Assembly (NCBI GenBank): GCA_003142015.1 | Contig: PLOI01000049.1 | Location: forward strand, 23,763-68,873 | DNA from: Acidobacteriaceae bacterium | GTDB taxonomy: Bacteria; Acidobacteriota; Terriglobia; Terriglobales; Acidobacteriaceae | DNA: 45,111 nucleotides | Direction of reading: 5' to 3' | Shown here: piece after piece, positions 9,033 through 18,193 of the stretch | How the letters are laid out: every line of letters begins with the position of its first letter | Numbering within the stretch: the stretch's first letter is position 1 | Notes under the pieces: generated by a model | Told to the model about the DNA's origin: nothing | What the model saw: only the letters and a program-made list of their open reading frames with translations | Database searches by the model: none | Program-made: the position numbers and the translations under genes

Positions 9033-11522
9033 ATGATTCAGGCAGTCATTCACGACATTCGCTACGCGCTGCGCCAATTGCGCAGGTCGCCGGGATTTGC
9101 GCTGACGGCGGTTCTGACGCTGGCCTTCGGCATCGGCGCCACCACAGCGATTTTTTCCATCGTCGAGGGCGTGTTGCTGCGGCCCCTGCCGTTTCCGGAG
9201 CCGAACAGGCTGGTCACGCTCGGCGACGCGGTTGAGGGTGTTGAGCAAAGCGCTAGCGGCACTCAGACAACTGCGCCGGCCGTTCTCATCTATTCCCGCG
9301 GCGCCCACGTTTTTTCCGGTCTTGGCGGTTATCAGCAAACCGGCTTTGAATTCTCCGGTGCAGGCGCTCCCGCGCAGATCAGCGCCTCGCGGCTCACAGC
9401 CGGCGTCTTCTCCGCACTCGGCGTTTCGCCCCTTATGGGACGCGCCTTCACGCAGCAGGAAGATGAAGGCTCCCAGCAGGTGGCTGTCATCAGTTACCAG
9501 ATCTGGCACAGCCGTTTCAACGGTGATGCGCACATCCTTGGTCAAAAAATTCTGCTTGACCGTAAGCCCTACGAGATCATCGGCGTCATGCCGCGCGGCT
9601 TTGAGTTCCCTCTGGTTCCGGGACAGTTGAACCGCAATGAGCTTTGGGTGCCCATGAGTTTTTCTCATGCCGAACTGGTGAACGGCGCAGGGAGCTGGAG
9701 CTACCAGATAGTGGGCCGCCTGAAACCGGGCGTGACATCAGCGCAAGCCCAACAGGATGCAGAAGGCGCGGCGAAGGAGATTATGAGCAACTTTCCCCCC
9801 GGCATGGCCAGCGTGCACATTCATCCTCTTATTCATCCGCTCGCCGAGATTACTGTTGCCGAGGCGAGACCGCTGGTGCGCACCCTTTTCCTGGCCGTTG
9901 CGGTGGTGCTGTTCATTGCCTGCGCCAATCTTGCGGGTTTGCTGCTGGTGCGGGTCATCCGCCGCCGGCGCGAAATCTCGGTGCGGCTTGCGCTGGGAGC
10001 CAGCGGAACGGTCGTGCTGCGCCAGTCTCTTGTCGAAGCATTGGTGCTGAGCGTATCCGGCGGGCTTCTCGGACTGGCCTTGGCGTCGGCTGCACTTCGC
10101 GCCGGTGTTAGCCTGCTGCCTGAAACGCTGCCTCGCGTCAGCGCCATCGGTCTTGACTGGCAGGTAGTTGGCTTCGCGATTCTGCTGGCTGTGCTGACCG
10201 GCTTATTATGCGGGCTGATTCCAGCCATTGCCGCTGCACGCACGAGTGTAAATGACGCTCTGAAAGAAGGCGGCCGGACCGGTACCGCGGGAGGAGGACA
10301 TGCTCGCCTGCGCTCAGCCCTGGTAGTTGCAGAGGTTGCGGTATCTCTTGTGCTTCTCACCGCCGCCGGGCTTTTGTTGCGCAGTTTTGACAAGATGCGT
10401 TCCGTCGATCTGGGCTTCCGCACCGATCACACCTTCACCGCCTCTTATGGGCTGCCCCAACAGCAATACTCGACCCAGGTCGCCGTAGACGCATTCGATT
10501 CCACGCTTCTCGGCAAGCTGGAACAGTTACCGGGCGTGCAGGCTGTTGGCGCTACCACCATACTGCCTGCGGCCGGCCAGGATAACAGCAACGTCTTCGT
10601 TCCGGAAGGCTACGTTCCTCCCAAGGGAGCCGGCATGACTCTGGCTTGGACAGCTCAGGTTATGGGCAACTATTTTCGCGCATCAGGCATTCCCATCCTG
10701 CGTGGGCGTGACTTTAACGAGACGGATCGTCCCGGCTCTCAGCTCGTGATAATCGTGAACCGCACTCTCGCCGAGCATTACTGGCCCGGCCAAGACCCCA
10801 TCGGGAAGCGCATACACATCGGCATGCCGGAGAGTCCCACGCCCTGGTTGACCGTCGTGGGAGAGAGCGCAGATATCAAGCAGACTTCGGCGGATGCCGA
10901 TACTGCGAATCAAATCTACGCGCCGGCCCGTCAGTTCAAGGCGGCGCTTGGCCAGTTTGCGCCTCCCGACCTGCTCACCGGCAACTACGGTTCGATCGTG
11001 CTGCGCGGCCAACTGCCGCCCGAGCAGATGGAGGACGTTCTGCGCTCCGTTGTCCGATCCATCGATCCGCAGCTTCCGCTCACGCATGTTGAATCTATGG
11101 ATCGAGTGGTCGCGGAGGGACAGGCGCCACGCCGCTTCAACACGGTGCTGATATCGAGCTTCGCAGGCGCGGCGGTGTTGCTAGCGTTGATGGGCATCTA
11201 TAGCGTCATAGCTTTTTCGGCTGCGATGCGCACCCAGGAGATGGCGATTCGACTAGCGCTCGGCGCGCAGCGCGCCGGCATTCTTCGGCTGGTGCTAGTC
11301 TCCGGCGCAAAGCTGGGCCTGGTAGGTTGCGGCATAGGAGCAGTGGCGGCTGTGTTCGCTACGCGCCTGTTGCGCTCTCTGTTGTTTGAGGTTGATCCGC
11401 TGGATCCTATGGTGATTGGGTTGGCTGCAATCTCGATTTTCCTGCTCGCTCTTGTGGCGTCTGCAATTCCCGCACGACGCGCGGCATCCATTGAACCCAT
11501 GCAGGCGTTACGCGCGGAATAG
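9033..11522 (+). CDS. ADOP/MacB-type ABC permease 3
   Basis: MIQAVIHDIRYALRQLRRSPGFALTAV...PARRAASIEPMQALRAE. Confidence 0.92.
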   Translation: MIQAVIHDIRYALRQLRRSPGFALTAVLTLAFGIGATTAIFSIVEGVLLRPLPFPEPNRLVTLGDAVEGVEQSASGTQTTAPAVLIYSRGAHVFSGLGGYQQTGFEFSGAGAPAQISASRLTAGVFSALGVSPLMGRAFTQQEDEGSQQVAVISYQIWHSRFNGDAHILGQKILLDRKPYEIIGVMPRGFEFPLVPGQLNRNELWVPMSFSHAELVNGAGSWSYQIVGRLKPGVTSAQAQQDAEGAAKEIMSNFPPGMASVHIHPLIHPLAEITVAEARPLVRTLFLAVAVVLFIACANLAGLLLVRVIRRRREISVRLALGASGTVVLRQSLVEALVLSVSGGLLGLALASAALRAGVSLLPETLPRVSAIGLDWQVVGFAILLAVLTGLLCGLIPAIAAARTSVNDALKEGGRTGTAGGGHARLRSALVVAEVAVSLVLLTAAGLLLRSFDKMRSVDLGFRTDHTFTASYGLPQQQYSTQVAVDAFDSTLLGKLEQLPGVQAVGATTILPAAGQDNSNVFVPEGYVPPKGAGMTLAWTAQVMGNYFRASGIPILRGRDFNETDRPGSQLVIIVNRTLAEHYWPGQDPIGKRIHIGMPESPTPWLTVVGESADIKQTSADADTANQIYAPARQFKAALGQFAPPDLLTGNYGSIVLRGQLPPEQMEDVLRSVVRSIDPQLPLTHVESMDRVVAEGQAPRRFNTVLISSFAGAAVLLALMGIYSVIAFSAAMRTQEMAIRLALGAQRAGILRLVLVSGAKLGLVGCGIGAVAAVFATRLLRSLLFEVDPLDPMVIGLAAISIFLLALVASAIPARRAASIEPMQALRAE

Positions 11523-11554
11523 AAACGGAATCGGAAAACCGGAGGGACTCGAAG

Positions 11555-14113
11555 ATGCAGGCAATCATTCAGGACATTCGCTACGCGCTGCGGCAGTTGC
11601 GCAAGTCGCCGGGGTTCACGCTGACCGCGATCGTCACGCTGGCGCTGGGCATTGGCGCCAACACGGCGATCTTCACGCTGATCCAGGGCATCCTGCTGCG
11701 TTCACTTCCGGTGACCGACCCCGCGCGCCTCTATCGCATCGGCGACACGGACGATTGCTGCGTCGATGGCGGTTTCCCCGGCGACGCCGCGACCAACGGC
11801 GATTTCTCCATCTTCTCCTACGATCTTTTTCTGCACCTTAAAAACACCGCGCCGGAGTTTGAGCAACTGGCCGCAGTGCAGGCCGGCCAATGGCAGTGGA
11901 GTATGCGGCGCGGCAATGCGTTGCCCAAATCGCTGCGCGGCGAATTCGTCTCCGGCAATTACTTTTCCACATTGGGCCTTGGCGCTTATGCGGGGCGCGT
12001 GTTCAGCGACAGTGATGACACCCCCGCATCGCAGCCCACAACGGTGCTAAGCTACCAGGCTTGGCAAGGCGAATACGCTGCCGATCCGTCCATTGTTGGC
12101 TCGACGATCTTTATTCAGGCGCGGCCCTTCACCGTCATCGGCATCGCGCCCGCTGGATTTTTTGGGGACCGCGTATCGGATTCTCCGCCCGATTTCTGGA
12201 TGCCGCTTCAGATGGAACCTTATGTCCGGGGTCCAAGCGCCATCCTCCATCATCAGGAGTCCAACTGGCTTTACCCGTTAGGCAGAGTGCGCGCCGGCAC
12301 AAACATCGGCGCATTGCAGGCGAAGCTTACCGCTGCGTTGCGCCAGTGGATCTATACCCGCCCGCTGCTTACCGCTAATGGTGGCGCGAGCATCATTCCC
12401 AAGCAACATGTCACTATCACGCCCGGCGGCGGCGGCATCCAGAACTTGCAACTGGAAACGGGCAAGGGTCTCAAAATGCTGATGATCCTCTCCTGCGTCG
12501 TGTTGCTCATCGCCTGCGCTAACATCGCCAACCTGCTACTGGCGCGCGCGACAACGCGGCGTGCCGATGTGGCCGTGCGCATGGCTCTGGGCGCGGGCCG
12601 TCGCCGCGTCATCCGCCAGATTCTCACCGAAAGCGTGCTCTTGAGCTGCCTGGGAGGATTGGCCGGATTGGCCGTCGCATATGCCGGCACGCACACTATT
12701 CTTGCGCTCGCATTCCCAGACGCCAGACACTTGCCCATCGATGCTGGCCCGTCGCTGTCCGTGCTTGGATTCGCGTTCCTGATTTCACTGCTTACGGGTG
12801 TGCTATTCGGCGCGGGGCCGGCGTGGTTGTCGTCGCACGCACAACCGGCCGAGGCGCTGCGAGGCGTCAACCGTTCCACACGCGACCGCTCCTCGCTGCC
12901 GCAAAAATCCCTGGTCGTATTCCAGGCCGCGCTCTCTTTGGTTCTGCTTGCCGGAGCCATTCTGATGACCAAATCGCTGGCCAACCTGGAGCATCAGAAA
13001 TTGGGCGTCGCCACTTCCAACCGCTACGTGTTGCATTTCGATCCGGCTGGCGCCGGCTATACCGTCGACCGTCTGCCCGCGCTCTATCGCCAGATCGAAG
13101 ATCGCTTCTCCGCGCTGCCGGGCGTGGCCAGCGTCAGCATGGCGCTCTATAGTCCTCTGGAAGGCGACAACTGGGGCGAGTGCGTCATCCAGCAGGGTCA
13201 TCCCGCGCCGGGGCCAAACGTCAATTGCGGCTCGACCTGGGATCGCGTCACTCCTCATTTTCTCGATTCCATTGGCGTGTCCATGGTGCGCGGCCGCGGC
13301 ATTACCGAGCAGGACACGGCTACTTCGCCGCAGGTCGCCGTGGTCAACGAGGCCTTCGTCAAGCGCTTCTTCCCCAACCGGGACCCGGTGGGCCAGCACT
13401 TCGGCATCGACCTCCCGCAGTACTCGGGCAGTTGGGAGATTGTAGGCGTCTTCCACGATTTCAAGATGAACAACCCGCGCGACCCAACGCGCCCTGTTTT
13501 TCTACGCCCGCTTTCTCAGCAGTTCATCGGGTTCAAAGAAGACATGCTGATCTCAGGCGAGACGCAGTCAATGTTTGTCAACGCCATGATTCTCGACTTC
13601 AACACGCCGCAGCAGAATGTAGAGGCGCTGATTCGACGCACCCTGGCCGGCATTGATCCAAATCTCACCGTGATGGATCTCCGCTCATTCGATGCGCAGG
13701 TAGCCGGAAACTTCAACCAGGAACGCCTGATCGCGCGGCTCACCAGCCTCTTTGGAATTCTCGCGTTGGTTCTTGCTTCGGTCGGGCTTTATGGCGTCAT
13801 GTCCTACTTTGTCGCTCGCCGCACCAGCGAGATCGGCATCCGCATGGCCCTCGGGGCAACGCGCGCGAGCGTGGTGGGCATGGTGTTGCGCGGCGCGCTA
13901 TGGCAGATTCTTATCGGCCTTGGCCTCGGCATTCCGGCCGCGCTCATTGCGGGTCATCTGATGGCCAGCCAGCTCTATGAGGTCAGCGGGACGGACCCGC
14001 TTGCCCTGGCCGGCGCAACCCTGGTGCTTGGCCTCTGCGCTGCCGTTGCGGGCTTCATCCCGGCTCGGCGCGCCGCATCCATTGAACCCATGCAGGCATT
14101 GCGCACCGAATAA
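11555..14113 (+). CDS. ADOP/MacB-type ABC permease 4
   Basis: MQAIIQDIRYALRQLRKSPGFTLTAI...PARRAASIEPMQALRTE. Confidence 0.92.
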   Translation: MQAIIQDIRYALRQLRKSPGFTLTAIVTLALGIGANTAIFTLIQGILLRSLPVTDPARLYRIGDTDDCCVDGGFPGDAATNGDFSIFSYDLFLHLKNTAPEFEQLAAVQAGQWQWSMRRGNALPKSLRGEFVSGNYFSTLGLGAYAGRVFSDSDDTPASQPTTVLSYQAWQGEYAADPSIVGSTIFIQARPFTVIGIAPAGFFGDRVSDSPPDFWMPLQMEPYVRGPSAILHHQESNWLYPLGRVRAGTNIGALQAKLTAALRQWIYTRPLLTANGGASIIPKQHVTITPGGGGIQNLQLETGKGLKMLMILSCVVLLIACANIANLLLARATTRRADVAVRMALGAGRRRVIRQILTESVLLSCLGGLAGLAVAYAGTHTILALAFPDARHLPIDAGPSLSVLGFAFLISLLTGVLFGAGPAWLSSHAQPAEALRGVNRSTRDRSSLPQKSLVVFQAALSLVLLAGAILMTKSLANLEHQKLGVATSNRYVLHFDPAGAGYTVDRLPALYRQIEDRFSALPGVASVSMALYSPLEGDNWGECVIQQGHPAPGPNVNCGSTWDRVTPHFLDSIGVSMVRGRGITEQDTATSPQVAVVNEAFVKRFFPNRDPVGQHFGIDLPQYSGSWEIVGVFHDFKMNNPRDPTRPVFLRPLSQQFIGFKEDMLISGETQSMFVNAMILDFNTPQQNVEALIRRTLAGIDPNLTVMDLRSFDAQVAGNFNQERLIARLTSLFGILALVLASVGLYGVMSYFVARRTSEIGIRMALGATRASVVGMVLRGALWQILIGLGLGIPAALIAGHLMASQLYEVSGTDPLALAGATLVLGLCAAVAGFIPARRAASIEPMQALRTE

Positions 14114-14140
14114 CTCGTCTTCTGAAATTGGAGTAACATC

Positions 14141-14839
14141 ATGATCGAATTAAAAAACGTAGAACGCAGTTATAAAGCCGGCCACGCCGAAACCTGGGTG
14201 CTGCGCCGCATCGGACTTACCATCAAGGAAGGCGAGTTCGTCACCGTGATGGGTCCGTCAGGCGCGGGTAAGTCATCGCTTCTCAACGTGCTGGCGCTGC
14301 TGGATGACGGCTGGCTGGGCGAGTATTGGTTTGGCGAAACGGCGGTGCACAAGCTGAATCGAAAACAGCGAGCCGACCTGGCGCGGCAGCACATCGGTAT
14401 GGTTTTCCAGAGTTATCACTTACTGGACGATCTTACCGTCGCCGAGAACATCGATCTTCCACTCTCTTACAAGAACCTACCTGCCCAGGAGAGGCAAGGT
14501 ATGGTGGCGGACATTCTCGACCGCTTCCAGATTGTCGCCAAGAAGGATCTGTTTCCCTCGCAGCTTTCCGGCGGGCAGCAGCAACTGGTGGGCATTGCGC
14601 GCGCCGTGGTCCACGCCCCCGCGCTGCTGCTGGCCGACGAGCCTACCGGCAACCTGCACTCCACGCAGGCGCGCGAAATTATGGAGCTCTTTTGCGAGCT
14701 CAACCGTGCGGGCACAACCATCGTGCAGGTGACGCACTCTGAAGAAAACGCGCGCTACGGCAAGCGCATTCTGGAGTTGCGAGACGGCTGGCTGAAGCGC
14801 GATGAGATGCTGCATGCAACGGAGGCTAGCGCCAAATGA
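14141..14839 (+). CDS. Second ABC ATP-binding protein (divergent signature and D-loop)
   Basis: Walker A GPSGAGKSS, signature LSGGQQQLV, Walker B LLLADEPT, GNLHS in the D-loop position, VTHS. Confidence 0.92.
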   Translation: MIELKNVERSYKAGHAETWVLRRIGLTIKEGEFVTVMGPSGAGKSSLLNVLALLDDGWLGEYWFGETAVHKLNRKQRADLARQHIGMVFQSYHLLDDLTVAENIDLPLSYKNLPAQERQGMVADILDRFQIVAKKDLFPSQLSGGQQQLVGIARAVVHAPALLLADEPTGNLHSTQAREIMELFCELNRAGTTIVQVTHSEENARYGKRILELRDGWLKRDEMLHATEASAK

Positions 14840-16836
14840 AATTCATAAGGATAAATCCGATCAAGAACATTCAGGCACTTGAGTGCGCGAAGAAAATCAG
14901 AGCTCAACGGAGCTATTGCGCGACCTGTGTAGCCGTGATTCTGCTGCTGCAGGCCGTGGTGGCACTGGCGGTTGAGCCGGTGCCTGCAAAGGCTTCCATT
15001 GAGTCTCCCGAGCCGGCAGCAGAGAGCGCACAAACCGTGGAAAACGGCATTCCCTTTGACCGGCTGTTGCGCCGCTCGTATAACCCCATCGACGCCTATC
15101 GCGGGAAGACGGCGCCTCCGCCCAGCATGGCGAACTCCGCGCGGCTCGATGCCCTGGTGCGCGACGGCAAAATCTATCTGTCGTTGCGCGACGCCATTGA
15201 TCTTGCGCTCGAAGACAATCTCGACATGGTGATCGCGCGCTATAACCTGCCTATCGCACAGACCGATATATTGCTTACCCAGGCTGGCGGCGTGGCGCGC
15301 GGCGTCAACACCGGCGTAGTGCAGGGTACGCCCGGCGGCGGCGGCGTAGGCGCCGGCGTGGGCACAGGCGCTGGAGGAACCAGCGGTGGCGCGGGCGGCG
15401 CGGGCGCGGGCGCTTCCGGCATTGTCTCATCTACGCTGGGAATCGGAACCACAGTGCCGAGCTACGATCCGGTGATCAATGCGACAGTTTATAACGACCA
15501 CACTTCGCAGTTACTTACTAACCAGGTAACTCTGGGCGTGCCCATCTACCATCTCAATACGAACCTTTTCAACATGAGTTACACGGAGGCCTTTCCCACG
15601 GGCACGTCGCTTGCGGTGCAATGGAACAATAATCGCCAGACCTCGAATAGCCCGGAGAACGGATTGAATCCGGTGCTCAACGTATCCACGGGCGTCCAGA
15701 TTATGCAACCGTTGCTGGCGGGCTTTGGGTTTGGGCCTAACTTGCGCTTTCTGAGAATCGCGCGCACGAATCAGAAGATATCCAACATAGCATTCCGCGC
15801 CCAGGTCAGCGCGACGGTGATACAGATATGCCGCATTTATTGGGATCTGGTGAGCGCCTATGACACCGAACAGGTGGGCGAGCGATCGGTGGCCTTTGCT
15901 ACGGAGACGTTGAACACCAGCCGCAAGCAGCTTGAGTTACAGGCGATTCCGGAGATGGATGTACTGAAGGCGGAGGGCGAGTTAGCTACCCGGGAGCAGG
16001 ATTTGACTATAGCTCGAACTAACCTTGAGTTACAAGAGCTATATATGAAAAACGCCATCACCCGTTCGCTCGATGACCCGATATTGGAGGAGATGCCGGT
16101 GGTTCCGGTGGACAAAATCGGCGGGCAGGTTGAAGCTATCTCCCAACCGGTGCCGGATATGATTGCCACAGCGCTCCAGAATCGTCCCGAGTTGCAGGAG
16201 TCGATTCTGTTTGAACAAAACAGCGAATTGAGCCGCAAGACGGCGCGCAATGCATTGTTGCCGTCGCTGGCGCTGTACGGCTTCTACAACGGCACAGGAG
16301 CGGGCGGCGTTGCGAACCAAGGGAGCAAGATCGTGGCGCCGGGCGGGTATGGCGGCACACTGCAAAACGCGTTGAACGGCTCATCGCCGGAGTACCAGGT
16401 GGGCTTTCAGTTGAGCGTCCCGCTGCGCAACCGGGCGGCCAAGGCCGAACAAGATCGCACCGAGCTTGAGTACCGGCAGTCGCAGGTATATTTGGAAGAG
16501 CTGAAAAAACAAATTCGCATCGAAGTGCGCAGCGCGCGCTATGCTTTGGAACAGGGCGCCAGCCGCATTGATGCGGCTCGCAAGGCCCGCGACCTGGCGC
16601 AGCGTACGTTGGATATCATGCAGAAGGAGCAAAAACTGGGCGCCGGATCGAATCAGCAGACGCTCTCGGCCGAGCACGACCTGGCATTAGCCGAGTCGGC
16701 GCTGGTGGCGGCTGAGACCGCATACGAGAAGGCACGCATCGAGGTGCGGCGCGCCACCGGCAGCGTCCTCGAAGGGTACGGCATCTCGATTTCCGATGCC
16801 AAAACCGGCGCGGTGGAGGCAAGTCATCTCCAATAA
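14836..16836 (+). CDS. TolC-family outer membrane efflux protein
   Basis: 666 aa with duplicated OEP-type helical repeats; overlaps the upstream ATPase stop by 4 nt; Gly/Ala-rich insert near residues 150-195. Confidence 0.88.
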   Translation: MKFIRINPIKNIQALECAKKIRAQRSYCATCVAVILLLQAVVALAVEPVPAKASIESPEPAAESAQTVENGIPFDRLLRRSYNPIDAYRGKTAPPPSMANSARLDALVRDGKIYLSLRDAIDLALEDNLDMVIARYNLPIAQTDILLTQAGGVARGVNTGVVQGTPGGGGVGAGVGTGAGGTSGGAGGAGAGASGIVSSTLGIGTTVPSYDPVINATVYNDHTSQLLTNQVTLGVPIYHLNTNLFNMSYTEAFPTGTSLAVQWNNNRQTSNSPENGLNPVLNVSTGVQIMQPLLAGFGFGPNLRFLRIARTNQKISNIAFRAQVSATVIQICRIYWDLVSAYDTEQVGERSVAFATETLNTSRKQLELQAIPEMDVLKAEGELATREQDLTIARTNLELQELYMKNAITRSLDDPILEEMPVVPVDKIGGQVEAISQPVPDMIATALQNRPELQESILFEQNSELSRKTARNALLPSLALYGFYNGTGAGGVANQGSKIVAPGGYGGTLQNALNGSSPEYQVGFQLSVPLRNRAAKAEQDRTELEYRQSQVYLEELKKQIRIEVRSARYALEQGASRIDAARKARDLAQRTLDIMQKEQKLGAGSNQQTLSAEHDLALAESALVAAETAYEKARIEVRRATGSVLEGYGISISDAKTGAVEASHLQ

Positions 16837-18193
16837 AGAAGAACCAATCCGGGTACTGGTTGCCGACGATCAGGCGCACATCCTGGAGGCCGTCGAGCTG
16901 TTACTCCGCCCGCAGGGCATCGAGGTGGACTGTGTGCGTTCGCCGCAGTCGCTGCTGGAGGAACTGGGCCATCGCGAATACGATGTGCTGCTGATAGACC
17001 TGAACTACACGCGCGACACTACCTCCGGCCAGGAGGGCCTCGACCTGCTGGCCCGCATCCATGAATTCGATACGCGGTTGCCGGTGATTGTGATGACGGC
17101 GTGGGGCAACATTGACCTTGCAGTCGAAAGCATCAAACGCGGCGCACGCGACTTCATTCAGAAGCCTTGGGAAAACGAACGGCTACTCTCGCTGATTAGC
17201 GTTCATGCAGAGTTGCGCCAGGCACTGCGGCGCGCACGCCAGTTGGAACTGGAAAACCGTTTGCTCCGCGCCGAAGGCATGCCGGAGTTTGTGGCCGGCG
17301 CGCCCTCGATGCGAGGGGTGCTGGAACTGATTGCGCAGGTTGGCCCTTCGGACGCCAACGTGCTCATCACCGGCGAACACGGCACCGGCAAGGAAATCGT
17401 GGCTCGCCTGCTGCACGCCGCCTCGCCCCGCGCGCGCATGGCGCTGGTGGCCGTGAACGCCGGCGGGCTGCCCGAAGGCACCTTCGAGAGCGAGATCTTC
17501 GGCCATGTCAAAGGCGCCTTTACCGATGCGCGCACTGATCGCATCGGGCGGTTCGAGCTGGCCAACGGCGGAACATTGTTTCTGGACGAGATTGCCAACG
17601 TTCCCTTGCGCCAGCAAGCCAAGCTGCTGCGCGTGCTGGAAACCGGCGAACTGGAGCGCGTTGGCTCGTCGCAAACCCGGCGCGTCGATGTGAGGATTCT
17701 TTCCGCGACCAATGCCAAACTCGACGAGGAGGCCAAGGCCGGCAACTTCCGTGAAGACTTGCTCTTCCGCATCAACACCGTTGAAATTCACCTGCCCGCA
17801 CTGCGCGACCGGCGCGAAGATATTCCGCTTTTGGCGCAGCACTTTCTGGGGCGCAACCGCACTCGCTACCGCAAACAGACCATCGGATTTTCGCCGGCGG
17901 CCCTGCAACAGATGATGCAATATGCGTGGCCGGGCAACGTGCGCGAGCTGGAGCACACTGTGGAGCGCGCCGTGCTGCTCTGCCGAGGCGAAGAGATAGA
18001 ACCGGCGGATCTGGCCATCGCCGCCGCGCGCTCGTCCACCCCGCCGCTTGAAAACATGAGCATCGACGAGGTCGAGGCCCTGCTCATCCGCAAGGTTCTG
18101 CGCCGCTGCGACGGCAACATCTCGCAGGCCGCGGAGTCTCTCGGACTCAGCCGCTCCGCGCTCTATCGCCGCATCGAGAAATATGGGCTATGA
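16796..18193 (+). CDS. NtrC-family response regulator (receiver, AAA+, Fis HTH)
   Basis: Receiver (VLVADD...LLIDLN...VIVMTAWG...QKPW), AAA+ (GEHGTGKE, GAFTDA, GGTLFLDEI), Fis-type C-terminus (GNISQAAESLGLSRSALYRRIEKYGL). Confidence 0.95.
   Translation: MPKPARWRQVISNKEEPIRVLVADDQAHILEAVELLLRPQGIEVDCVRSPQSLLEELGHREYDVLLIDLNYTRDTTSGQEGLDLLARIHEFDTRLPVIVMTAWGNIDLAVESIKRGARDFIQKPWENERLLSLISVHAELRQALRRARQLELENRLLRAEGMPEFVAGAPSMRGVLELIAQVGPSDANVLITGEHGTGKEIVARLLHAASPRARMALVAVNAGGLPEGTFESEIFGHVKGAFTDARTDRIGRFELANGGTLFLDEIANVPLRQQAKLLRVLETGELERVGSSQTRRVDVRILSATNAKLDEEAKAGNFREDLLFRINTVEIHLPALRDRREDIPLLAQHFLGRNRTRYRKQTIGFSPAALQQMMQYAWPGNVRELEHTVERAVLLCRGEEIEPADLAIAAARSSTPPLENMSIDEVEALLIRKVLRRCDGNISQAAESLGLSRSALYRRIEKYGL

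Noticed and set aside
4087-14113. ADOP tandem copies as an assembly duplication or transposon
   Set aside because: Proteins diverge strongly outside the short ends; no transposase or terminal inverted repeats; distinct intergenic sequences.
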